Assembly: GCF_000350225.1 (NCBI RefSeq)
Contig: NW_005179201.1
Location: 1 to 64,000, forward strand
Source of the DNA: Chondrus crispus
Taxonomy: Eukaryota; Rhodophyta; Florideophyceae; Gigartinales; Gigartinaceae
Length of the DNA: 64,000 nt
Reading direction: 5' to 3'
Shown here piece by piece: positions 1 to 8,825 of the stretch (the first letter of the stretch is position 1; every line of letters starts with the position of its first letter). A model generated the notes under the pieces. That model worked only from the letters and a program-made list of their open reading frames with translations. It was not told where the DNA came from and ran no database searches. The position numbers and the translations under genes were made by a program.

Positions 1-3000
1 GATGTGCATATGAGACACATATGGTCGTCGCTTTCGGCGCTGTCCTGCTCGCAGTAGTGCATAACTAATGCCTTTCGAACGTAGCTTCCAAGCTCAACCA
101 GCGCTCTTCTTTCGTTTCGTTGTTGTATCATCACCCCGTATCCATCTTCTTCAGCTTCGCACTCCTTCACTGCGCAATATCGTGTTGTTTCTTGACTTTC
201 TTTCTCACGAGCGTCCAGAATCCGGACTTGAACCACGGCTAGCACCATCCAGAACCTTCTGTCTTCATCATGCTCAGAATCATTGTTCTCATGAAGAGTG
301 AATGTGAGATCAGGATCTGCGGTCAAAACTACAGAAGAATGCAAGGCTTGAATCACGCTCCCATAAGATATAGTGGCCAAAACAGATGTCTGGTCTCTTT
401 TTCGCCCGTCTGTTATTTTGCACCACTTGGCATTTCCATATATCTGTACGGTTACGGAATTTCCATGGTCCGGCCGGCCACTTCTAAGACGTAGCTTTTG
501 TTTCCATAAATGCTCTAAAAACTCCCTTGCTTTCAACAGAAATGCAAGGTCAGTTGATTGGAACATTTCCGAATGTTGACCTCCGTCTGCAGTGTTTCCG
601 AGGTTCATAATTACTGAATTGTCTACGCGCCAGTCCTTCCTACTAAGAGACGACGATAAGAGTCCTTTCCGATGTAATCGAAGGTTCTGCAGAACAGGAG
701 TTGGGAAGCCGTCCTGAAGCTTTTGTAGAAATCTTCCCGCATCCTGAAGCCCAGAACTGTCGTAGCCCAAGAGATTTAAAACCGACTTCGCTGTCTCAAA
801 GCTCCAGCCGTTCTCACTAGTGTCAATGCCTTCAGTTTCAATTGCCAGACGAGTCTTCCAGTCGTTGGCAAGACGATGTTCCATAGCCTGTAATTGTGAG
901 TTTTTCATATTGGATTGAGCTACCCCCCTCTTCAATGGCTGATGAGCGCTTTCAAACAACAACTCTTGTACATGTCTTACACTACCGAACAGTGGCAATG
1001 TATGTGTGAAGAACTCCAACAATCTGTGAAGGTTTGGTTTGTCCAAATGAGTGGAGGCAAAGCTGTTTGTGCGACAAAGCTTATCTACTCGAGATAGGTA
1101 ACGAAGTGCCATATTACGAATCTCTAGAAGTCTCTTGGTTCCTCCTTCTTCATTGTGTGTGTCTAATGACCTCTTACCATCTATCCTTGAGTCCGGAAAG
1201 TACTGCGTTCTGCTCACGAGAGAGGAAAACAGGTCGAGGAGGTCGAGAGCTTCATCGATAGTAGCACAGTTTCCGCTCTCTCTCTCGCCTTTGATTTTGT
1301 TCACGTACCAAGCACTCTTCATCGCCCGTGGTGCTACCAAGAGCAGGCAGTACATAGACGATATCGTCATTGAATGTAGCACATGCTTGTCATGGTTGAT
1401 TAGGCTCTCCTGATATATGAGATAGCCATCCTTCAAAGCCATCTTGGCAATTGCCTCGGCATCTTTGCGTACATCTTTTGGTAGCAGTGTTATACAGAGA
1501 TTCATGATGTCGTGACCAATCCCGAGGAAAAGATGATCGGGAGCCACAACGCATGAGCGATACGAATCGAAAACAGAAGGAACAACCGGTTTGCTACTGC
1601 CGAGTACACGAGGCACACGAGCGCGAACTTGTCGCAGTTTCTCAGAGAGTTGATGAAGTGCCTGCAAACTTGTCTCAAACGTATCTGCGTCATCCATTCC
1701 GAGGGCTTTCAACTCTTCCCTGGATAACTTGGATCTCCTCAATGCAGTAGCCCGGTTCTCATCTCTCGCGAAAGATGGATGGTCGGAATGGATGCGGGTT
1801 GTGTAACAATACTTGCTTCCTTGAAATCCAGACTTGTCGTACCTACCATAGCTGCATAAGTGACATGGAACATTGGAGCAGTGCCCCAGTAGGTCCAAAG
1901 TGTGGGACACTGCAGGATAGTCTCCAACGTACCCGACGACATCGAGAAAAAGAACAACCTTCTCTCCTTTTGCAGTGGTCATCTCAAATCCCTTTTCTGT
2001 CCCCTCAATGATATCATCAATAACTGCCGCCAGTACCTCGTTTGTAGATACCCCTGGAGGAGTTAGCCCGATAGGTCTGATGGCTCCTGCTCCATTGCGG
2101 TTCTCCGGAGCCATACCTATTGGCAGCATGTATACACCACCCATGCTTCCTTTCTTTCCAATGTACGGCGTAAATCCATCAGAGTACAGAAACATTCTAT
2201 ACACAACGTACTTTCTTCCATCTTCCAAACGTCCACTGCTTTCCGCATCGACGCGATGACCCTTGTTCATTGGATTATCATCGGCAGATACTTGTTTCAC
2301 TACGGTTTTGTCAAACATCTGGTTGTAAACGCCCCTATTCGTTCCGGTGAGATTCGAAACATTTCTTTCAGAAGATACAACCAAGCTGGTGGCGTAGTCG
2401 TCATCACAGTTCTGTCTTCTCCACATCCTATACACAAGGAAGGGTGTTTGCGTTGGTTCTTCCGAATCTTCGGCGTCTGGCTGTCCTGGGAGTGCAAGTT
2501 CGACGACCATGTCACTGGGAAGGAATGCCCGAGATTCTGGTCTCTTCGTCTTCATCGTTTTGGTACGCTTTGAATTGGACTCCGCCTGCGGTTCTGTCCA
2601 GTTTGGCTCATCGTAAACAAAGAAGGAAGATACAACTGCATGAAATCTCATGTTCGTTGAGGACGTTACTGCAAACTGGGCTTGCATCAATCTGCCCTTC
2701 ACCGCGTCACTTGTTTCGACCGTAATGTTAAGAAGGAGCCCTTTTCGCAGTTTCACTGTCACATCATCTTCGGTTGGAATCCGATAAACAGATAGACTCC
2801 CAGCCCTATCCTTGATTATTGGAGTGTCCTCAATATCCGAGAACCTCGGTATCTCGATTGACGGATCCATATCATGCCGTCTTCCTTGCACCATCTCCCG
2901 CAATTTTGCTGTCGAAAAGTCAAGTTTTGCCCAGTTGCTCGGTCTTACAATCATGGTCGGAGCGCTGTCCTGTGAGGTATACTTTCCAACGCCAGCCTTC

Positions 3001-3716
3001 GACCCAGACTTGGACAAATCCACAGTAAACATTTCTACATGACAAGGAACGAAGAAGTTGGATTTCGCAAATGGACGAACACGTCTCTTCAGAGTAGATG
3101 TACTTGGCAGTTTGAGAGTGAGCTGCCTTTCATTCGGTCTCCAGTTCCTAAAGTTGGCAAGTGTCTGATACGCAGTCTCGCTGAGACGCGTGCTCCCAGT
3201 TGCTGTTATCAGTGATGCAATATTTGTCCACGTCAATCGAATTCCACCAGAAGCGCTTTCGAACATGCTGTCTATCAGCTCCTCAGACTCCTCAGCTTCG
3301 TAGGCATTGTCCTGCTCAACGCTCAATCCAATGTCTAATCCAGAAATTCCTTCGCTTTCTTCACAACGGATCGTGTTATTTCGTTCGGGGTGAGGACTTG
3401 ATGGAAGTGCCTCCACACCGTCATGCATGACGCCTTGGTATTCTTGGAGGTCGCTTAAAAGCCCGTCTTTCAAAAGGGAAGCGTATGATTCTGACTGACC
3501 GTCTAGTAACATGAACCCATCTCCTGGACGTTTAGCTGGCTTTGTAGACAGTTGCCTACATGGCCTTGCTCTTTTTCGATTTCTTTCAAGCTGAGGTTCA
3601 GAAGAAGATGGTGCGTGCCCATCCGAAGTAGTCCCTTGTGATGCAACATCTTCGGAACGCTTTGCATAAGGTCCGCGTTTTTTAAGAACCCAACGACTCT
3701 TGCTTTGACGCCCCAT
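1..3716 (-). CDS. Tnp2/Plavaka-like DDE transposase (3' end outside window)
   Basis: The minus strand is open without a stop from an ATG at 3716 to the window edge, at least 1,238 codons. An in-frame TAG lies a short way upstream of the ATG, so this start is likely. No stop lies inside the window, so the gene continues to the left. Visible motifs: a YSDGF block near residue 512, followed by GGVY and PENR (the DGF..P...R signature of Tnp2/CACTA-type transposases); a core acidic block FLDVVGYVGDYP at about 590-601, which offers candidate catalytic Asp residues; and PCHLC at 617-621, a CxxC typical of the zinc-binding insert in Plavaka and Tnp2 proteins. The N-terminal 60 residues are very basic (RRQ/KKRG-like) and may carry a nuclear signal or DNA-binding segment. 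The family would cut and paste its own element in the nucleus. Family assignment is by motif only; the absence of decay over 3.7 kb is seen directly. Confidence 0.6.
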   Translation of the reverse strand, partial: MGRQSKSRWVLKKRGPYAKRSEDVASQGTTSDGHAPSSSEPQLERNRKRARPCRQLSTKPAKRPGDGFMLLDGQSESYASLLKDGLLSDLQEYQGVMHDGVEALPSSPHPERNNTIRCEESEGISGLDIGLSVEQDNAYEAEESEELIDSMFESASGGIRLTWTNIASLITATGSTRLSETAYQTLANFRNWRPNERQLTLKLPSTSTLKRRVRPFAKSNFFVPCHVEMFTVDLSKSGSKAGVGKYTSQDSAPTMIVRPSNWAKLDFSTAKLREMVQGRRHDMDPSIEIPRFSDIEDTPIIKDRAGSLSVYRIPTEDDVTVKLRKGLLLNITVETSDAVKGRLMQAQFAVTSSTNMRFHAVVSSFFVYDEPNWTEPQAESNSKRTKTMKTKRPESRAFLPSDMVVELALPGQPDAEDSEEPTQTPFLVYRMWRRQNCDDDYATSLVVSSERNVSNLTGTNRGVYNQMFDKTVVKQVSADDNPMNKGHRVDAESSGRLEDGRKYVVYRMFLYSDGFTPYIGKKGSMGGVYMLPIGMAPENRNGAGAIRPIGLTPPGVSTNEVLAAVIDDIIEGTEKGFEMTTAKGEKVVLFLDVVGYVGDYPAVSHTLDLLGHCSNVPCHLCSYGRYDKSGFQGSKYCYTTRIHSDHPSFARDENRATALRRSKLSREELKALGMDDADTFETSLQALHQLSEKLRQVRARVPRVLGSSKPVVPSVFDSYRSCVVAPDHLFLGIGHDIMNLCITLLPKDVRKDAEAIAKMALKDGYLIYQESLINHDKHVLHSMTISSMYCLLLVAPRAMKSAWYVNKIKGERESGNCATIDEALDLLDLFSSLVSRTQYFPDSRIDGKRSLDTHNEEGGTKRLLEIRNMALRYLSRVDKLCRTNSFASTHLDKPNLHRLLEFFTHTLPLFGSVRHVQELLFESAHQPLKRGVAQSNMKNSQLQAMEHRLANDWKTRLAIETEGIDTSENGWSFETAKSVLNLLGYDSSGLQDAGRFLQKLQDGFPTPVLQNLRLHRKGLLSSSLSRKDWRVDNSVIMNLGNTADGGQHSEMFQSTDLAFLLKAREFLEHLWKQKLRLRSGRPDHGNSVTVQIYGNAKWCKITDGRKRDQTSVLATISYGSVIQALHSSVVLTADPDLTFTLHENNDSEHDEDRRFWMVLAVVQVRILDAREKESQETTRYCAVKECEAEEDGYGVMIQQRNERRALVELGSYVRKALVMHYCEQDSAESDDHMCLICT

Positions 3717-4139
3717 CTGTGACAGTTTCGACCAGGTCCGCAACTAGAAGTGGGGCTGCAGTGAAGTTTGGCATGGACCTCGGCATTAACAAGATTTCAG
3801 CAAGCTTACTGCTCTACAGCCGAAAGAAGGTCTTTTGTTACATTTGGCGATGCATACGGTTGTGCCGTTAATATTAAAGCTTGGTTCAATGAGTAGAAAC
3901 GGTAAAAAGGATATGCTCCTACTCGCATTTTGATGTGATGCCGCATGCAAAAGCTCAATGAATGGCTGTCGTTAAGGACAGCCATGCCATACCGAATTCG
4001 GTAATTTCAAATTGAGATTTCAGTACGACACGTGCCCATGAACAGTTTCAAATATCTAGCTACCGGTTTTTTCTGAACACTGCATATATATATGCAGCAA
4101 TATAGTTCCAGGACCAGATCCAACTCTCTGCACGCCCGT
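3717..4139. other. 5' flank of the transposase gene, before the 102-bp array
   Basis: I see no coding sequence here. The stretch lies directly upstream of the transposase ATG and should contain its promoter. It is more AT-rich than the gene and holds a TTAATATTAA palindrome near 3870 and a CACGTG core near 4030. No terminal inverted repeat could be recognised, because the opposite end of the element is outside the window. Confidence 0.4.
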
Positions 4140-6165
4140 CGTCCGCAGTCTTGATCCACCATGCATCCCGTTTTCTGACAGTTTCCTTTCTGCGAGTTGC
4201 GTGTTCGGTTGACATATCATCCACACAGTAAGTGAAGCTACTTCTCCCACAGTCTTGACCCACAACGCATCCGTTTCTCTAACAGTTTCCGTTCTGCGAG
4301 TTGCTTGTCTGTTTGAAATATCATCCGCAGTAAGTGACGCCACTTCTCTCACAGTTCTGACCCACCACGCATCCATTTTTCTAACAGTTTCCTTTCTGCC
4401 AGTTGCGTGTTTGGTTTAGATGTCATCCACAGTAAGTGACGCCACTTCTACCACAGTCCTGACCCACCACGAATCCATTTTTCTAACAGTTTCCTTTCTG
4501 CGAGTTGCGTGTTTGGTTTAGATGTCATCCACAGTAAGTGACGCCACTTCTACCACAGTTCTGACCCACCACGCATCCATTTTTCTAACAGTTTCCTTTC
4601 TGCGAGTTGCATGTTTGGTTTAGATGTCATCTACAGTAAGTGACGCCACTTCTTCCACAGTTCTGACCCACCACGAATCCATTTTTCTAACAGTTTGCTT
4701 TCTGCCAGTTGCATGTTTGGTTGAGATATCATCCACAGTAAGTGACGCCACTTCTCCCACAGTCCTGACCCTCCACACATGCATTTTTCTAATAGTTTCC
4801 TATCTGCAGGTTGCGTGTTTGGTTGAGATATCATCCACAGTAAGTGACGCCACTTCTCCCACAGTCCTGACCCACCACAAATCCATTTTTCTAACAGTTT
4901 CCTTTCTGCCAGTTGCGTGTTTGGTTGAGATATCATCCACAGTAAGTCACGCCACTTCTCCTACAGTTCTCACCCACCACGAATCCATTTTTCTAACAGT
5001 TGGCTTTCTGCGAGTTGCGTGTTTGGTTGAGATATCATTCGCAGTAAGTGACGCCACTTCTGCCACAGTCCTGACCCACCACGCATCCATTTTTCTAACA
5101 GTTTTCTTTCTGCGAGTTGCGTGTTTGGTTGAGATATCATCCACAGTAAGTGACGCCACTTCTACCACAGTTCTGACCCACCACGAATCCATTTTTCTAA
5201 CAGTTGGCTTTCTGCGAGTTGCGTGTTTGGTTGAGATATCATCCACAGTAAGTCACGCCACTTCTCCTACAGTTCTCACCCACCACGAATCCATTTTTCT
5301 AACATTTTTTTTTCTGCGAGTTGCGTGTTTGGTTTAGATGTCATCCACAGTAAGTGACGCCACTTCTCCCACAGTCCTGACCCACCACGAATCCATTTTT
5401 CTAACAGTTTCCTTTCTGCGCGTTGCATGTTTGGTTTAGATGTCATCTACAGTAAGTGACGCCACTTCTCCCACAGTCCTGACCCTCCACACATGCATTT
5501 TTCTAATAGTTTCCTATCTGCAGGTTGCGTGTTTGGTTGAGATATCATCCACAGTAAGTGACGCCACTTCTCCCACAGTCCTGACCCTCCACACATGCAT
5601 TTTTCTAATAGTTTCCTATCTGCAGGTTGCGTGTTTGGTTGAGATATCATCCACAGTAAGTGACGCCACTTCTACCGCAGTTCTGACCCACCACGAATCC
5701 ATTTTTCTAACAGTTTCCTTTCTGCCAGTTGCGTGTTTGGTTGAGATATCGTCCACAGTAAGTCACGCCACTTCTCCTACAGTTGTGACCCACCACGAAT
5801 CCATTTTTCTAACAGTTTTCTTTCTGCGAGTTGCGTGTTTGGTTTAGATGTCATCTACAGTAAGTGACGCCACTTCTCCCATAGTTCTGACCCACCACGC
5901 ATCCATTTTTCTAACAGTTTCCTTTCTGCGAGTTGCGTGTTTGGTTGAGATATCCTCCACAGTAAGTGACGCCACTTCTCCTACAGTCCTGACCCACCAC
6001 GCAACCATTTTTCTAACAGTTTTCTTTCTGCGAGTTGCGTGTTTGGTTGAGATATCATCCATAGTAAGTGACGCCACTTCTGCCGCAATCATGACGAACC
6101 GGGCATCCCCGTTTCTGACAGTTTGCTTTCTGCGAATTGCGTGTTTGGTTGAAATCTCATGCGGA
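4140..6165. repeat. 102-bp tandem repeat (minisatellite), about 20 copies
   Basis: A unit of 102 bp is repeated about 20 times. The anchor GTAAGTGA(C/A)G or its close variants recurs at 4228, 4330, 4432, 4534 and so on to 6064, exactly 102 bp apart across 19 units with no insertion or deletion. The first and last units are the most diverged. Because 102 is a multiple of 3, units stay in register on both strands and give repetitive ORFs of up to 237 codons. However, about six units carry TTTAGATG instead of TTGAGATA, which makes stops in the open frames of both strands, so protein coding is unlikely. The array lies just upstream of the transposase gene and may belong to the same element, like subterminal repeats of CACTA transposons (inference). 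Confidence 0.9.
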
Positions 6166-6831
6166 GACACGAGTGCGCTGCAGACGTTTGGTAAGTGAGC
6201 GCTTTCTCTAGGCAATGCCGTTTTGCGATTACCTACAAAGCTGTAACGTAAGTTCGCACATTCTCTAACACATTGAAAGTTTCGAAGAACTGTTCTGACC
6301 AAGCTTCACAGCGTTCCTTGTCTCACTGCAGGTCAACCCGCCCGTCTTCTAACTCAGGATCAGGTAAGCCATCAGTACACCCTCCTTGGTCTATCAGAAT
6401 TCCAATCCACCATCATGACGTACTGTGACCGTAACTGACCTCTCTTGTTATGTTTCTTGGCGTTGATTATTGTATTTAACAGAAGCGCAATGAACCACTG
6501 CTGCGGTATTCCGGTATTTGGACGGGGTAGATGTAGTGTATGTAGCCGTAACAATACTCTTTGGTTGCTACAAATAAATGTGATGTGAACGCCGCTGGAA
6601 CCGCTATCGGTTTCATCCTTCGGGTTGGGACCGTTTCTGGACCGGCGGGGTGATATCATCTTTGCAAGAAAGGTACTGGATTAACATTTCATTGACTGAG
6701 AGTAGGTCGGAGCATTACGTCTAGTGTTGCATTGGAGCTGCGAATGGAGACATATTTTCACTGCCCTGGAGCAGCAAAACATGGTCGTCGGTGGCTGCGC
6801 ATATGCAGCGATGATCACCGTCTCATCATTG
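6166..6831. other. Unannotated spacer between two tandem arrays
   Basis: No convincing gene. Short ORFs exist on both strands, but none shows recognisable motifs or unusual length. A CpG-poor stretch near 6400-6700 separates the 102-bp array from the 106-bp array. Confidence 0.5.
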
Positions 6832-7165
6832 CATCAATGTAAAAGCGGTTGGCCCTGCGGGACCTGCCCGTGTACAGCGCCAGCCAGCCATCTACCGCCG
6901 CAGGCCAGGCAGAGACGCTGTACCATAACTATGCTGCTTTTCAGCCAATGGCTTTTGGCACTGCGAGACTTACCCGTGTGCAGCGCCAGCCAGTCATCTC
7001 CCGCCACAGGCCGGGCAGAGACGCTGTGCAATAACTCTGCTGCTTTTCAGCCAATGGCGTTTGGCACTGCGAGACTTACCTGTGTGCAGCGCCAGCCAGT
7101 CATCTACCGCCACAGGCCAGGCAGAGACGCTGTGCCATAACTATTCCGATTTTCAGCCAATGGCG
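6832..7165. repeat. 106-bp tandem repeat, three copies
   Basis: Three copies of a unit containing GCCAGCCAGTCATCTACCGC and TTTTCAGCCAATGGC. The TTTTCAGCC anchor lies at 6938, 7044 and 7150, exactly 106 bp apart. Copies differ by a few substitutions. 106 is not a multiple of 3, so no conserved reading frame runs through it. The sequence is unrelated to the 102-bp array. Confidence 0.85.
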
Positions 7166-7509
7166 TTATTGGTAAAAAATGTGCCAAATCGCGACATGAA
7201 ATCAACAAGCGTTGCTACATTTATGACACATTTTTTGCTGGCCCGGACCAAAATATTTGCGCCGATTTTTTATTGCCTCCGATAGGCTGATTTGACCTTC
7301 CTGTGTTCTTCCTCGGAGTCGGAGGGCTCGCAGGCGTCTGCTTCACGCCACGACCACCTCCCCGCACAGTACGGGAACAAATCAGATCAAGAACATCGCG
7401 CGCCGCGCCTGGGTGCTGCGCGGACCAAGGATGCAACGCCGCGGCTCACCGCGAGACGGAGTATGACACCTGCGCGACACTCGAGTCGTGTCGAACGGCG
7501 ACGCCGTAG

Positions 7510-7797
7510 AGCGCGCGGATTGACGGAACCGTACCGGAGGGCGGTACGGAAAGGCCCCTCGACGTTCTCACAAACCAAGCAGGCGATGAACCGGCGGATG
7601 TCGACGCCGCCGGTAAAAAGATCTTCCGCAAGCTCGCGACGCAAGTCGAGCCGGGGCTCGACTTGATCCAGCGCAACGGTGTGAACTACGCGCTCAAAGG
7701 ACGCAGAGCGTGCACGACGACTATGAAGCATCTCTGTGAGCTCGTCGACGCGCTCGACGCGATCTTGAGACAGACCTCTACCGGAAGGAAACTATGA
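7510..7797 (+). CDS. Unrecognised ORF fragment left of the antisense ORF
   Basis: The plus strand is open for 95 codons after a TAG at 7507 and ends at TGA 7795-7797. It has no ATG at its left end, so it is a fragment at best. The translation is amphipathic and looks coding (for example GKKIFRKLATQVEPGLDL), unlike the arginine/proline-rich shadow frames around it, but I recognise no family. It sits in a GC-rich block (about 7.3-8.8 kb) that probably belongs to chromovirus element 1. It could be chance in high-GC DNA. Confidence 0.25.
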   Translation, partial: SARIDGTVPEGGTERPLDVLTNQAGDEPADVDAAGKKIFRKLATQVEPGLDLIQRNGVNYALKGRRACTTTMKHLCELVDALDAILRQTSTGRKL

Positions 7798-8825
7798 CGC
7801 AGAAAAAAAAATCGGTGGGGCTATGCGCAGAGGTGGCCGCGCCGATGCCCCGCTCATCAACAACGTCGGGCATGGGAATACGAGACGCATACACCGCGCT
7901 ACGAGATGAGTCAGGGCCGAAAGGGGCGGAAGGGGACAAAACAAAAAGGAGGATAGGAGGTTCCGCGTAAGTCCGGACGGCAGCCGATGTGGCGATATGA
8001 GGTGCGGTCGGACGATGTACCGGCCGCCGGCGTGGATAGAAAAAAAAATGGAGGGCAGATGCCACTTTTCTCGCGACGACATATCAGGGGGGTCCTACCT
8101 CCCCTTGCCGACAAGAAAGAAGGTCAAGAAGATGGAGGAGGGACGTTCGCCCTGCCTCTGACCCAACGACACACCCGGACGCGCTCGTATGGGGCACGCG
8201 AGCGAGACGAGAAGCGAAGTGCACTACTGTCTCCCCTGAACTATCGAGCAATTGCGATGGCTACCATATCTTGGGACAGCCCGCTCGCGTGAAATTTCGA
8301 GGAGTGCGGCAAAACCGCGGACACGCTGACAGACTCTTTAACGAACGAGAGGGTCCCTTACGACTAAACGTACGGAAGCGGGGTGGTCCGATCACCCACG
8401 AATCTCCGCGACGCCCTGCCACCGTGCCTCGACGACGTGTACGGCAGTCGCGTAGGGAAGACCGCGCGGAAGGAGGAAAATCCCCACGTGGGACGGGGCG
8501 CATTTTCGGCAAACGTAAGGGGTCCTCTTCGCACCCTGACGCGTTTTTCGTTTAACACAACAGTTGTGTACTGAAAAACGGGGTGAGGGCCGCGGAGCGT
8601 TCGTGACGAGAAGGGGACCCTCGATTTCCGACGTCACCCCCCCTCGCTCGCCCCATCGGACGGGGTGGGGCGCAAAGGCCGTAACGCGAAAAAGAAGGGA
8701 AGGGTCGGACGGTCCGTCGGTGAGCGACATCACGGATCAACGCCAAGTAAGGAAAAAGGATCTATCGATTTTACGGGAAAGCACGAGTCGAGGAAGGAAC
8801 CTCGAGGTATAGCAGGGCCGCACGA
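7798..8825. other. GC-rich non-coding stretch of element 1
   Basis: No supported gene. The sequence is GC-rich and purine-rich on the plus strand, with long arginine-rich chance ORFs. It contains the palindrome described separately at 8532-8585. It is the region 3' of the antisense ORF stop, equivalent in position to the ~105-bp repeat array of element 2, but I see no similar repeats here. Confidence 0.4.
8532..8585. repeat. Imperfect palindrome with a perfect 7-bp centre
   Basis: The centre reads ACACAAC-A-GTTGTGT (8554-8568 approximately). It is flanked by TTTTTC on the left and GAAAAA on the right, and further out by CACCC and GGGTG. The left arm has about five extra bases. This could form a hairpin or cruciform. 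No function is assigned. Confidence 0.6.

Noticed and set aside
4140-6165. CRISPR array
   Set aside because: Units are contiguous repeats with no unique spacers of constant length, in a eukaryotic context.
4624-6302. Repetitive ORFs in the 102-bp array on both strands (237, 152 and 135 codons)
   Set aside because: They exist only because the unit is a multiple of three. Variant units put stops at the same place on both strands, and no flanking unique coding sequence extends them.
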